Notes: a model not told the origin generated them from the sequence alone. A DNA stretch of 64,000 bases from Blautia sp. (GCA_022769545.1 JALEJS010000005.1:1-64000); one strand, 5' to 3'. Positions 7,510-16,910 are shown, counted from the first letter of the stretch. A program made the numbers and translations.

Positions 7510-10044
7510 ATGGGTACATATGGTTACATTTCGATGATTGCCATGCTTTGTTATGGTTTTATGCTGTTAACATTTCTGGCTGCAAAAAGGAATAAGCTGG
7601 TAAACAGTTTTTTGATTGTGCTGGTTGGACTGATTTTCTGGACAGGCGGCTCTGTTTTCATGCGTACAGAATTATGGCCTTCCTATAAATTCTGGTTTCA
7701 GGTGTCTCTTCTGGGTATTTTGCTGCTTCCTTATGCCTACTATCGCTTTACGCTGGCGTTTGGCGGCGTGCGGGAACACAAGACCGGCAAAGCATATCTG
7801 ATCATCATCCTTTTGTGTTTCCTGATCAATATTCCCGGGGGAATTTTGCTGAAAAGTCCCGAGCTTGTGGAAAAGAACGGTGTCCGTTCTTTTGTCTATG
7901 ATATCAATTTAAATGTATGTGTTTTCTTTTTCGCAGCGGCGGCCCTTCTGATTCACATGTTCTGGATTCTGTATCGTCTGTGCAGAAAAAATCTGAATAT
8001 GAAAAGACAATATGAACCGATCATCGCGGGGATTCTTGTGCTGTTTGTAGGAAATATGTTGATTGCTGTTCCGTTTTTCACCGGTTTTCCCATTGACCTT
8101 CTGTGCGGCCTGATCAATGCCTTTTTCCTGCTGTATGCATTGATAAAGCGAAGACTGTTTCGTCTGCAGCTGCTGGCATCGCCCGGATTGTGCTATGCGG
8201 TCGGTCTTTTTCTGTCCCTGCTTCTGTTCTTTAATCTGTCTCCGTATCTGCAGGAACTGATCGGTCAGTATGCTCCGTCCAGATATTATCCGCTGTTTTA
8301 TGCAGTGTTGTTTCTGGTGATTTATACTGCTTTTACATTTCTGTGGAGGCTGCTTGTCAATAATGTGTTTGTAAAGGAAGAGCTTCACCAGGCAGAAAAG
8401 CTGAAGGAATTCAGCCTGTCTGTTTCCAGGACCCTGGATTTGAAAGAAATCATGAGTGAGACGATCCGGATCATCAAAGAAACCATGGATGTGGACAGCA
8501 TTTATATCTGCATGCAGGAACAGCCCCAGGGACTGTATCGCGCACTGTACAGTGACAAACCGCTGAATGATCTGTCGGTTTCTCTGGAGGAACAGAATCC
8601 GATGATTCAGTGGATGCTTCTGAATGATGAGCCTTTGATCTATCAGGAGTTTAAATATACGGTGGAATATAAATCCATGTGGGAAAGCGAGAAAAACGAG
8701 CTTGAGAAAATGGGACTGAGATGCTGTGTGGCTTTGAAGGATGCGCATTCTCTGACCGGCGTGATTCTGATCGCGTCGAGAAATTCACGAAAGACACTTC
8801 TGAATGTGGATGTTCAAATGTTGTCTTCCGTTTCATCTGTGGCATCCATTGCGATCAAAAATGCGAAATTGTATGAGCGGGCTTATCTGGAGGCAAGAAC
8901 AGATGAAATGACCGGCTTGCTGAACCGGAAATATTTTTACGAAGTGCTGAATGAGGAATTTGAAAAAAACCGGGATGGTTCCCTTGCTCTGGCAATCATT
9001 AATGTAGATGATTTCAAATTGTACAATCAGCTGTACGGACAGAAAGAGGGGGACCGCTGCCTGATCCGGATTGCGGATATTATACGAAGAAGTGTGGGAG
9101 ACAGCGGATATACGGCACGTTACAGTGGAAAGGAATTTGCAGTCCTTCTCCCGAAATATGATATATATTCCGCAAGAAATCTGGTTGAGTCTGTTGCAGG
9201 ACAGATTTATGAAATGAATAACCGATACTCGGAAATGAAATTGAAATCGGTAACGGTCAGTGCCGGGATCAGTGCGTCGCCGTATGCCGCGAAAAATGTC
9301 AAAGAGCTTGTGGAGACGGTTGATCTTGCAGTGTATCATGTGAAACACAGCGGGAAAAACGGAATTCAGGTATTTGACGCCATGTTCCAGAACGTGGGCG
9401 GAATCCAGAAGAAGACGGATCATGTACATATTTATCAGGAGTACGAATCGACCATATATGCACTTACGGCTGCGATTGATGCAAAAGATCATTATACCTT
9501 CAGTCATTCCAACAATGTCGCATATTATGCCACAGAGCTGGCATCCTATATCGGACTGAATGCAGATGTGATTGAAATCATCCGTCAGGCGGCACTTCTT
9601 CATGATGTGGGAAAAATCGGAATTCCGGAAGTAATCCTGAATAAGCAGGAACGTCTGACAAGCGATGAGTATGAAGTGATCAAGGGACACGTGGAAGCAT
9701 CTATCGATATTGTGCGCCATCTGCCCTCTCTGGACTATGTTATTCCTGCAGTCATTGGACATCATGAGCGGTATGACGGGAAAGGCTATCCCCGGAGAAT
9801 TGCAGGGGAGGACATTCCTCTTACGGCCCGTGTCCTGTGCATTGCGGATTCTTTTGATGCAATGACATCCAAGCGGTGCTATAAAAAGGCGTATTCTTTT
9901 GACCTTGCCATACAAAATCTTCTGGAAGGTGCCGGAACACAGTTTGATCCGGAACTGGTCCGGGTATTTGTGAAGTGCCTGAAGGAAGGAAAAATAAAAC
10001 TCGTTGACAGTGAATTCAGCGGAAATCATAAGGCATCCACCTAA
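7510..10044 (+). CDS. membrane GAF/degenerate GGDEF/HD-GYP signalling protein
   Basis: An 844-aa protein with GAGGAAG before ATG 7510. Residues 1 to about 295 carry about nine membrane helices; about 300-450 is GAF-like; about 455-625 is a GGDEF domain; about 645-830 is HD-GYP. The GGDEF active loop reads SGKEF (539-543) in place of GGDEF/GGEEF: the catalytic acidic residue at the third position is Lys, so cyclase activity is probably lost. The HD-GYP site is intact: HD at 698-699 (LLHDVGKIGIP) and HHERYDGKGYP at 751-761. I therefore infer a membrane sensor that degrades c-di-GMP or a related cyclic dinucleotide. A hairpin overlapping the stop ends transcription. Confidence 0.88.
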   Translation: MGTYGYISMIAMLCYGFMLLTFLAAKRNKLVNSFLIVLVGLIFWTGGSVFMRTELWPSYKFWFQVSLLGILLLPYAYYRFTLAFGGVREHKTGKAYLIIILLCFLINIPGGILLKSPELVEKNGVRSFVYDINLNVCVFFFAAAALLIHMFWILYRLCRKNLNMKRQYEPIIAGILVLFVGNMLIAVPFFTGFPIDLLCGLINAFFLLYALIKRRLFRLQLLASPGLCYAVGLFLSLLLFFNLSPYLQELIGQYAPSRYYPLFYAVLFLVIYTAFTFLWRLLVNNVFVKEELHQAEKLKEFSLSVSRTLDLKEIMSETIRIIKETMDVDSIYICMQEQPQGLYRALYSDKPLNDLSVSLEEQNPMIQWMLLNDEPLIYQEFKYTVEYKSMWESEKNELEKMGLRCCVALKDAHSLTGVILIASRNSRKTLLNVDVQMLSSVSSVASIAIKNAKLYERAYLEARTDEMTGLLNRKYFYEVLNEEFEKNRDGSLALAIINVDDFKLYNQLYGQKEGDRCLIRIADIIRRSVGDSGYTARYSGKEFAVLLPKYDIYSARNLVESVAGQIYEMNNRYSEMKLKSVTVSAGISASPYAAKNVKELVETVDLAVYHVKHSGKNGIQVFDAMFQNVGGIQKKTDHVHIYQEYESTIYALTAAIDAKDHYTFSHSNNVAYYATELASYIGLNADVIEIIRQAALLHDVGKIGIPEVILNKQERLTSDEYEVIKGHVEASIDIVRHLPSLDYVIPAVIGHHERYDGKGYPRRIAGEDIPLTARVLCIADSFDAMTSKRCYKKAYSFDLAIQNLLEGAGTQFDPELVRVFVKCLKEGKIKLVDSEFSGNHKAST

Positions 10045-10067
10045 AGCGGGCGGATGCCTTTGATTTT
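10030..10067 (+). terminator. Rho-independent terminator of the HD-GYP gene
   Basis: AAGGCATCC (10030-10038) pairs with GGATGCCTT (10052-10060); the stop codon lies in the loop, and GATTTTTGA follows. Confidence 0.7.
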
Positions 10068-10123
10068 TGAATACATTGGACATTGTCACCGTCTGCCGTT
10101 GCAAGACGATTTGTCCGGAACTT

Positions 10124-10150
10124 TCCCGGAACGGAGGAAGCGTTCCGGGA
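10124..10150. promoter_or_regulatory. perfect 10-bp inverted repeat in the leader upstream of a sugar-binding gene
   Basis: TCCCGGAACG (10124-10133) and CGTTCCGGGA (10141-10150) are exact reverse complements around a 7-base loop. It lies about 100 bases before the -35 box of the binding-protein promoter. It could be an operator for the response regulator encoded in this locus or a stable hairpin. The rest of 10068-10251 shows no other clear feature. Confidence 0.45.
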
Positions 10151-10251
10151 TGCAGCATGAGCCTTTGTTGCTTTTTATCGAATGTGAAAAAATCATAAAA
10201 TTGTGCAGAAAATATGATAATTGTCATATAAAAGTCATTACATTGTGCATC

Positions 10252-10279
10252 TTTACAAAAATGTTGTGAATGTTATAAT
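10252..10279 (+). promoter_or_regulatory. promoter of the sugar-binding protein gene
   Basis: TTTACA (10252-10257) and TATAAT (10274-10279) are separated by 16 bases. A strong AAAGGAGG site follows at 10316-10323, giving a leader of roughly 45 bases before ATG 10333. Confidence 0.75.
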
Positions 10280-10332
10280 TGTTTTATACAAAATGTACGA
10301 AAAACAGTACGGATTAAAGGAGGTATTTTGTT

Positions 10333-11262
10333 ATGAACAAGAAAATGGTAGGTGCAGTTGTTTTGGCAGCAGCAATGATGATTCCAGCTACAGCAGTTTC
10401 TGCAGAAGGTCTGAAACTGGGTTACACCTGTATGGATGGAACAAACCCGTTCTTCGTTACCATCGAGAACAAAATGCGTGAAATGGTAGAAGCAAATGGT
10501 GACGAACTGATTGCTGTTGACCCGGCAAATGATGTTACAAAACAGATCCCGATGGTAGAAGACCTGATTGTTCAGAACATCGACGGAATGTTCATGAATC
10601 CCGTTGATGCAGAAGGTATCCTCCCGGCACTGGATCAGCTCAAAGATGCCGGAATTCCGATCGTCGGATTCGATACAGAAGTTGCAGATATGTCTTATCT
10701 GGTATCTTATGCAGGATCTGATAACTACAATGCTGGTAAAGTTTGTGGTGAAGACCTCGTGAAGAGATGCCCGGACGGAGGAAAAATCCTTGTTCTTGAC
10801 TCCCCGACCATGCAGTCTGTAACAGACAGAACCAACGGATTCCTGGAAGCAATCGACGGCGCAGGCTTTGAAATTGTTGGACAGCAGGATGCAAAAGGTA
10901 ACCTTCAGGTTGCACAGGGACTGGCAGAAGACCTTCTGACAGCAAACCCAGATGTAGTTGCTATTTTCGGCGGAAATGACCCGACAGCTCTTGGCGCTCT
11001 GGCAGCAGCAAAAGGACAGGGCTTCACAGATCTCTTAATTTATGGTGTTGATGGTTCTCCGGACATCAAAGCAGAACTGGCTAAAGAAGGTTCCATGATC
11101 GCAGGTACCGGTGCACAGTCTCCTGTAACGATCGCTGAGACTGCAGTTGATATCATGTACAAACATCTCAACGGAGAAGAAGTAGAAGACAGATATCCGG
11201 TTGAGACCTTCCTGATCACAGCAGACAACGTGGCAGACTACGGCACAGATGGATGGCAGTAA
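10333..11262 (+). CDS. CUT2-type sugar-binding protein (periplasmic-binding-protein type 1)
   Basis: A 309-aa exported protein. The first 24 residues form a Sec signal peptide ending AVSA-E (signal peptidase I type); no lipobox cysteine is present. The mature part begins LKLGYTCMDGTNPFF and contains the two alternating lobes of the ribose/galactose-binding family: MFMNPVDAEGILPALDQL, GIPIVGFDTEV, IFGGNDPTALGALAA, IYGVDGSPDIK. It delivers a monosaccharide or similar ligand to the ATPase/permease that follow. A hairpin separates it from the ATPase gene, which would give more binding protein than transporter. It is closely related to the anchored protein at 13949-14917, and both end in GWQ. Confidence 0.9.
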   Translation: MNKKMVGAVVLAAAMMIPATAVSAEGLKLGYTCMDGTNPFFVTIENKMREMVEANGDELIAVDPANDVTKQIPMVEDLIVQNIDGMFMNPVDAEGILPALDQLKDAGIPIVGFDTEVADMSYLVSYAGSDNYNAGKVCGEDLVKRCPDGGKILVLDSPTMQSVTDRTNGFLEAIDGAGFEIVGQQDAKGNLQVAQGLAEDLLTANPDVVAIFGGNDPTALGALAAAKGQGFTDLLIYGVDGSPDIKAELAKEGSMIAGTGAQSPVTIAETAVDIMYKHLNGEEVEDRYPVETFLITADNVADYGTDGWQ

Positions 11263-11274
11263 TCAGAGTTTAAT

Positions 11275-11313
11275 TGTGCCAGGCTCTCCTTATGGGGAGC
11301 CTGCACATTTTTT
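11275..11313 (+). terminator. intercistronic terminator/attenuator between binding-protein and ATPase genes
   Basis: GTGCCAGGCTCTCC pairs (one bulge) with GGGGAGCCTGCAC and is followed by a T run at 11308-11313. It probably lets only part of transcription continue into the ABC genes. Confidence 0.75.
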
Positions 11314-11354
11314 AGCGTTCAGACGGTTATTAATTAGAACAGGCAGGTGAAGTT

Positions 11355-12842
11355 ATGAGTGAACACGTATTGCTTCAAATGAAAAACATACATAAATCCT
11401 TTCCGGGTGTCAAAGCGCTGCAGGCGGTAGATTTTGAACTCCGTGCAGGCGAGGTACATGCGCTGCTGGGGGAAAATGGTGCAGGAAAGTCCACTCTGAT
11501 CAAGGTGCTGGGCGGCATCTATATCGCTGAGGAAGGAGAAATCTTTATCAATGGCAGGAAAGTGAACATTGACAGCGTCAATGCTTCCCATGAAAATGGA
11601 ATCGCCATTATCCATCAGGAGCTTGTACTGGTGCCGTATATGACTGTGGCAGAGAATATTTTCCTCGGAAGAGAAGCGGGAGGAAAACTGGTGAAGCATG
11701 AGAAGATGGAGAGGGATGCACAGGAACTTCTTGATGCGTATGGCCTGAATTTCAAAGCAGATACTCTGGTCAAGAATCTGACGATTGCGCAGCAGCAGAT
11801 GGTGGAAATCATCAAAGCGATTTCCTATGATTCCAAAATTCTTGTTATGGATGAGCCGACTTCCTCCATTTCCGACAAGGAAGTAAGTTTCTTATTTGAA
11901 ACCATGCGTGCACTCACTGCGAAAGGCGTTGGCATTATTTACATTTCACATAAAATGAGTGAGCTGGAACAGATCTGCGACCGTGTCACTGTCATGCGTG
12001 ACGGAATGTATGTAGGTACGGAGGTCGTGAAAGAGACGAATAAAGACAAGCTGATTGCGATGATGGTTGGCCGTGAATTGACAAACTACTATACACGGGA
12101 TTTCCTTCCCCAGAACAAGGAAATTGTTCTGAAATGTGATAATATCGCAGACGGAAAGATGGCGAAGGGAGCATCCTTCGAGGTACATAAAGGCGAGATC
12201 GTCGGCTTTGCCGGACTGGTAGGTGCCGGGCGAAGTGAGACGATGAAGGCCGTGTTTGGACTGACACCGGGATCGACGGGAGATGTGTATGTGGATGGAA
12301 AGAAGGTTTCAATCAAATCTCCGGTAGATGCCATCAAATATGGTATTGCCCTTGTCCCTGAGGACAGAAAACTGGAGGGACTCTACAAAGTGCAGAGCGT
12401 CCGGTTCAATTCCACCATCGAGGTGCTCGGTGAGTTTATCAGAAGACTTCGTGTCAATGCGGAAAAAGAAGAAGAAATCACGCAGAAATATATCGATATG
12501 ATGGCAACCAAGACACCCAGCCAGGAGCAGACGATCGGAAATCTGTCCGGTGGAAATCAGCAGAAGGTTATGATCGGAAGGTGGCTTGCAACTTCGCCGA
12601 AACTGCTGATTCTGGATGAGCCGACACGAGGTGTGGATGTCGGTGCGAAAGCGGAAATTTATGGAATTATGAATGAGCTGGCAAAACAGGGGATGTCGAT
12701 TATTATGATTTCATCGGAGCTTCCGGAGATCCTGAATATGAGCGACCGTATTTACGTCATGTGTGACGGAAAGGTGACCGGCTGCTTCGCCCACGACGAG
12801 GGTGTTACTCAGGAAACGATCATGAAACTGGCTGCGAAATAG
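11355..12842 (+). CDS. CUT2 sugar ABC transporter ATPase (RbsA/MglA type)
   Basis: A 495-aa protein with two fused ATP-binding domains. Domain 1 has Walker A GENGAGKST and a Q-loop near IIHQELVLVPYMTVAENIFLGRE, with a weak signature around NLTIAQQQM. Domain 2 has the altered Walker A GLVGAGRSE typical of this family, followed by VPEDRKLEGL and the signature LSGGNQQKV. Energises import of the ligand bound by the upstream binding protein. The permease gene starts 13 bases after the stop. Confidence 0.92.
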   Translation: MSEHVLLQMKNIHKSFPGVKALQAVDFELRAGEVHALLGENGAGKSTLIKVLGGIYIAEEGEIFINGRKVNIDSVNASHENGIAIIHQELVLVPYMTVAENIFLGREAGGKLVKHEKMERDAQELLDAYGLNFKADTLVKNLTIAQQQMVEIIKAISYDSKILVMDEPTSSISDKEVSFLFETMRALTAKGVGIIYISHKMSELEQICDRVTVMRDGMYVGTEVVKETNKDKLIAMMVGRELTNYYTRDFLPQNKEIVLKCDNIADGKMAKGASFEVHKGEIVGFAGLVGAGRSETMKAVFGLTPGSTGDVYVDGKKVSIKSPVDAIKYGIALVPEDRKLEGLYKVQSVRFNSTIEVLGEFIRRLRVNAEKEEEITQKYIDMMATKTPSQEQTIGNLSGGNQQKVMIGRWLATSPKLLILDEPTRGVDVGAKAEIYGIMNELAKQGMSIIMISSELPEILNMSDRIYVMCDGKVTGCFAHDEGVTQETIMKLAAK

Positions 12843-12854
12843 GGAGGAGAAACA

Positions 12855-13811
12855 ATGTCTAGATTTCAGAAAAATGTCAAAACTTATGTGAAAGAAAATC
12901 TGGGAATTCTGGTAGCACTGATCGCAATCTGTGTGTTCCTGGCAGTTTTCCCGAAAACCAGCGGAGTATTTCTGACCCAGAGAAATATTTTCAACGTGCT
13001 TCGGCAGATTGCACCGAATATGTTCCTGGCATGTGGTATGCTGATGGTTATTATTCTTGGCGGTATTGACCTGTCCGTAGGTATGGTCATCGCACTTTCC
13101 GGATGTTTTGCAGCCGGCTGTGTATCCCGTTACGGACTTCCGATTCCGGTGGCTTTCCTGATCGGTATTCTGGTTGGCGTGGTTGTCGGTATGTTCAACG
13201 GTATCTGGATTGCAAAAACAACAATCCCGCCATTTATTGTTACGCTTGCTTCCATGAATATTTCCAAAGGTCTGGCGCAGGTTTACACCGGCGGTTCCCC
13301 GGTGCGAGTGGTAAATGATGAATGGCAGTTCCTCGGTGCAGGATATGTAGGACCGGTACCGGTGCCGGTTATTCTGATGCTGATTGTTCTGATCATCACT
13401 GCGTTTATCCTGAACAAAACACAGCTTGGCCGTCATATCTATGCAGTGGGCGGCAACCCGCAGGCGGCAAAATTCTCCGGTATCGATGCCGGAAAGGTTA
13501 AATTCCTGGTTCATACCTATTCCGGCCTGATGGCAGGTCTTGCAGGTGTGGTTTGGGCATCCCGTATGTATTCCGGACAGCCTACCGCAGGTGAGGGAAG
13601 TGAGATGGATGCCATCGCAGCCGTAGTTGTCGGCGGAACATCCATGGCCGGTGGATCCGGTAAACTCGGTGGTATGATTATCGGTGCGATTATCATTGGT
13701 GTACTGAACAATGGTCTGAACCTGATGAACGTAAATACCTCCTGGCAGTACTGTGTAAAAGGTATCGTAATCCTTCTGGCAGTATTTACCGATTACATTC
13801 GTAACAGATAA
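12855..13811 (+). CDS. CUT2 sugar ABC transporter permease (RbsC type)
   Basis: A 318-aa membrane protein with a GGAGGAG ribosome site. About eight to ten hydrophobic helices. Shows the family segments VIILGGIDLSVG, NGIWIAKTTIPPFIVTLASM and AVVVGGTSMAGGSGKLGGM, which contact the ATPase. Forms the membrane channel with the preceding ATPase. A terminator follows. Confidence 0.92.
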   Translation: MSRFQKNVKTYVKENLGILVALIAICVFLAVFPKTSGVFLTQRNIFNVLRQIAPNMFLACGMLMVIILGGIDLSVGMVIALSGCFAAGCVSRYGLPIPVAFLIGILVGVVVGMFNGIWIAKTTIPPFIVTLASMNISKGLAQVYTGGSPVRVVNDEWQFLGAGYVGPVPVPVILMLIVLIITAFILNKTQLGRHIYAVGGNPQAAKFSGIDAGKVKFLVHTYSGLMAGLAGVVWASRMYSGQPTAGEGSEMDAIAAVVVGGTSMAGGSGKLGGMIIGAIIIGVLNNGLNLMNVNTSWQYCVKGIVILLAVFTDYIRNR

Positions 13812-13858
13812 AACGGATTGTCTGCAAAACAGGCGGTATCCGAAACACAAAATTCAGG

Positions 13859-13893
13859 GAGTCGCCCGGTTGCTGCCGGACGGCTCTTTATTT
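13859..13893 (+). terminator. terminator after the permease gene
   Basis: GAGTCGCCCGG (13859-13869) pairs with CCGGACGGCTC (13876-13886) with two mismatches and is followed by TTTATTT. It separates the transporter transcript from the sensor module downstream. Confidence 0.65.
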
Positions 13894-13948
13894 CCCTGTG
13901 AAAAAGTAGTAAAATGGTAAGCAGTATATGGAAGGAAGATGGGAAAGC

Positions 13949-14917
13949 GTGGCAAAATACAACAAGATATTGACGGGGCTGGCAATGACCGTGTTTTTGG
14001 CAGTTCTGCTGATCCGCCTGTCGGCAATGCTGTCTCAGGACAGTGATGTGTCGTCAGAGCATAATCCAAGACTGTTCGGGTCGACTTATATGACAAGAAA
14101 CAATCCCTTTTTCGATGTGCTCCATGAATCGCTGGAGGAAGTGGTGGAGGAAAACGGTGATATTCTGATTACCAGGGACCCACTGCAGAATCAGGAAAAA
14201 CAAAATGAACAGATCATGGATATGATCAATGAAGGAATAGAACTGCTGTTTATCAATCCGGTGGACTGGGAAGCGGCACAGCCGGCTGTGGAAGCGTGTA
14301 AAAAGGCAGGTGTGCCGATTATCAATATTGATACGAAACTGAAGGATCAGGATGCGGTTGTCTCCTGTATTGAGACGGATAATTACCAGGCAGGGCAGGA
14401 GTGCGCAATTGATATGATGAAAAGACTGGATGCTGCCAGAATTGTCATTCTGGACAATCCTATTCAGACATCCATCTCGGACCGGGTGCAGGGATTTCTG
14501 GATACGATAGAGGGTCATGATAAGTATGAGGTGATCTTTCAGGAGGCAGGAGCCGGAGAACTGGAAGTATCTGCGGAGGTGATTGCCGGATTTCTGAAGA
14601 ACAATGAGGAATTTGATGTTCTGTTTGGAGGAAATGATCCGTCTGCGCTGGGCGGACTCTCCAGCCTGCAGCAATATAAAAAGGATGAAGGTGTACTGAT
14701 CTATGGGGTGGACGGGTCCCCTGATTTTAAAGTCATGCTGGAGATGGGATTTGTCACGGGAACCAGCTGTCAGAGTCCGAAGTCTCTTGGAAGGACGGCA
14801 GGAGAGACTGCATACAGATATCTGAACGGAGAGAAAGTTCCCAAATACATCAGCCTTCCCAGCAGGCTGATCACAAAGGAAAATCTGAACGAATATGAAA
14901 TAAATGGATGGCAGTAG
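13949..14917 (+). CDS. membrane-anchored sugar-binding protein paralogue, likely co-sensor
   Basis: A 322-aa protein. GTG 13949 has GGAAGGAAG (13931-13939) upstream; ATG 13928 is possible but lacks a site. One uncleaved-looking N-terminal helix (ILTGLAMTVFLAVLLIRL) replaces a cleavable signal, and the rest is an extracellular type-1 binding fold. It parallels the soluble protein at 10333 throughout: NPFF, FINPVDWEAAQPAV, VPIINIDT, FGGNDPSALGGL, IYGVDGSPDFK, and the closing NGWQ. The histidine kinase starts 17 bases downstream. I infer that it binds the same class of ligand and presents it to the kinase. Confidence 0.8.
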   Translation: MAKYNKILTGLAMTVFLAVLLIRLSAMLSQDSDVSSEHNPRLFGSTYMTRNNPFFDVLHESLEEVVEENGDILITRDPLQNQEKQNEQIMDMINEGIELLFINPVDWEAAQPAVEACKKAGVPIINIDTKLKDQDAVVSCIETDNYQAGQECAIDMMKRLDAARIVILDNPIQTSISDRVQGFLDTIEGHDKYEVIFQEAGAGELEVSAEVIAGFLKNNEEFDVLFGGNDPSALGGLSSLQQYKKDEGVLIYGVDGSPDFKVMLEMGFVTGTSCQSPKSLGRTAGETAYRYLNGEKVPKYISLPSRLITKENLNEYEINGWQ

Positions 14918-14933
14918 GAGGAAGACTGACGGT

Positions 14934-16235
14934 ATGAAGAGCAAGAGAATTCGATTTTTCCAGATCGGGATTCTGATTCTGAATATGATAACAGTGATCG
15001 GGATCAGTGCTTTTACCTGTTATACGACAGAACTGATCTGCTCCAGGTATGATGCCAGAGAATTTCTGAGCGGTGTGTCTGCGATTCCGTGGAGCCCGTG
15101 GCGCAAATTGTATATCTGCGTGATCCTTCTTCTGCTTCTGTGTGTTGGGTTTGCTCTGCGCGAGACGGTTTTTAAAGCAAACATGAAAATGATTACATTT
15201 TGTCTGGTTGCGGAGCTTTTTGTGGCTGTTCTGATTGTGTATCAGCTCAATTTTAATTACAATGGAATTCTGATTATGGTGTTTTCCGGTATGCTGATGT
15301 ATGTCAAGGACAGGAAGGCGCAGATGACGCTGATGGCCCTGTCCATTGCCTGTTTCCTTCTGGCGGATTACAGCCTGATTTCGGTGAAGTGGAATCTGTA
15401 TTCCATCGAATCGTACATGCGATACTATGATTCAGCTACGCAGCAGACGCTGCTCAGTATTTATAATGTGTTGATTTCCCTGAATATGGCAGTCTTCGTC
15501 ATGTATTGTGTCGATTTTATTGTGACACAGCGAGGCAGAATCGATGAAGTAAATGCACTGTACGAAGAGCTGGAAAAAGTAAATGAACAGATTCAGGAAT
15601 ATGCGGTCATGTCGGAAAAGATGGCGGAAACCAGAGAAAGAAACCGTCTGGCAAGGGAAATCCATGATACACTGGGGCATACACTCACGGGAATCGCTGC
15701 GGGGATCGATGCCTGCATTGCAACCGTTGATGTAGCACCGGAGACGACAAAAAAGCAGCTGGAGCTGATATCCAATGTTACCAGGGATGGTATCAAGGAG
15801 ATCCGCCGCTCCGTGAGTGAGCTGCGGCCGGATGCTCTGGACCGGTTCAGTCTGGACTACGCCATCGCAAAAATGGTGGCAGACATGAATGCAGTGTCCG
15901 GGACCAAGGTGTATTTTAACTGTCAGGTAAAAAACCTGAAGTTTGACGAGGACGAAGAAAATGCAATTTACCGTGTGATTCAGGAGGGTATTACAAATTC
16001 CATACGTCACGGGAAGGCGGAAAAAATCTGGATCACCATGAACCGGGAGGATTCCGATATTCTGCTTCAGATCAAGGACAACGGAATCGGAAGCAAAGAA
16101 ATAAAAACAGGATTTGGTACGAAACATATGAAAGAAAGGATTGGAATGCTGGGAGGCACGGTAACCTTTGACGGAAGCAATGGATTTACCGTAAATGCAA
16201 GAATTCCGATCCGATGGGGGGAAAATTATGATTAA
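14934..16235 (+). CDS. sensor histidine kinase (NarX/LiaS-type, HisKA_3)
   Basis: A 433-aa protein; ATG 14934 follows AGGAGGAAG, and the longer reading from 14904 overlaps the previous gene without a site. Six membrane helices fill residues 1 to about 195, with no large extracellular domain of its own. A short coiled coil leads into the HisKA_3 dimerisation domain with phospho-acceptor His244 in LAREIHDTLGHTL. The HATPase has YRVIQEGITNSIRHG and IKDNGIGSKEI. With almost no external loop, it probably relies on the anchored binding proteins encoded on either side for ligand sensing. It overlaps the regulator gene by 8 bases. Confidence 0.88.
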   Translation: MKSKRIRFFQIGILILNMITVIGISAFTCYTTELICSRYDAREFLSGVSAIPWSPWRKLYICVILLLLLCVGFALRETVFKANMKMITFCLVAELFVAVLIVYQLNFNYNGILIMVFSGMLMYVKDRKAQMTLMALSIACFLLADYSLISVKWNLYSIESYMRYYDSATQQTLLSIYNVLISLNMAVFVMYCVDFIVTQRGRIDEVNALYEELEKVNEQIQEYAVMSEKMAETRERNRLAREIHDTLGHTLTGIAAGIDACIATVDVAPETTKKQLELISNVTRDGIKEIRRSVSELRPDALDRFSLDYAIAKMVADMNAVSGTKVYFNCQVKNLKFDEDEENAIYRVIQEGITNSIRHGKAEKIWITMNREDSDILLQIKDNGIGSKEIKTGFGTKHMKERIGMLGGTVTFDGSNGFTVNARIPIRWGENYD

Positions 16236-16896
16236 AGTATTGGTAGCAGATGATCAGGAACTGATTCGCCAGAGCCTGCAGATCGTGCTGGACAGCAAGG
16301 ACAATATAGAAGTGACGGATGTGGCGTCCAACGGGCAGGAAGTGGTGCAGAGCGTGCGCAGGGAGAAACCGGATGTGATCCTGATGGATATCCGGATGCC
16401 GAAGATGGACGGCGTTCAGTGTACAAAAATTATCAAGGATAATTATCCGGAGATTAAGATTATTATTCTGACCACATTTGACGATGATGAGTATGTTTAC
16501 AATGCGCTGAAATTTGGTGCCAGCGGATATCTGTTAAAGGGTGTCTCCATGGATGAGCTGGTGAATGCCATTGTGACAGTTCACAGTGGAAGAGCGATGA
16601 TCAATCCGGATATTGCCACCAAGGTAGTTCGTCTTTTTTCACAGATGGCAAGAGCGGATTATGTAATTCCGGTGGGAATCAAGGATGTGGAAGATCTGAC
16701 GAAAACGGAATGGAAAGTGATTGCCGAGGTGGAAAAAGGTGCAAGCAACAAGGAAATCGCAGAGCGTCTGAAGCTTTCAGAGGGAACCGTTCGGAATTAC
16801 CTCAGTGCGATTCTGAATAAACTGGATTTGCGTGACCGTACGCAGCTGGCGATCTGGGCGGTACAGACCAGTGTCACTCAGAAGCAGCCAAAATAA
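16228..16896 (+). CDS. response regulator (NarL/FixJ family)
   Basis: A 222-aa protein from ATG 16228 with GGGGGAAAA upstream. The receiver domain has the acidic pair ADDQE, phospho-acceptor Asp54 in ILMDIRMPKMDG, Thr in ILTTFDDDEYV and Lys in YLLKGV. The C-terminal LuxR-type helix-turn-helix is KTEWKVIAEVEKGASNKEIAERLKLSEGTVRNYLSAIL. Cognate partner of the kinase it overlaps. Its likely target is the promoter at 10252-10279 (inference). Confidence 0.92.
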   Translation: MIKVLVADDQELIRQSLQIVLDSKDNIEVTDVASNGQEVVQSVRREKPDVILMDIRMPKMDGVQCTKIIKDNYPEIKIIILTTFDDDEYVYNALKFGASGYLLKGVSMDELVNAIVTVHSGRAMINPDIATKVVRLFSQMARADYVIPVGIKDVEDLTKTEWKVIAEVEKGASNKEIAERLKLSEGTVRNYLSAILNKLDLRDRTQLAIWAVQTSVTQKQPK

Positions 16897-16910
16897 GATG
16901 GGAGAGCGGA

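Noticed and set aside
8833-10227. Long minus-strand ORF opposite the GGDEF/HD-GYP gene
   Set aside because: It is antisense to clear GGDEF and HD-GYP motifs and has an implausible residue mix.
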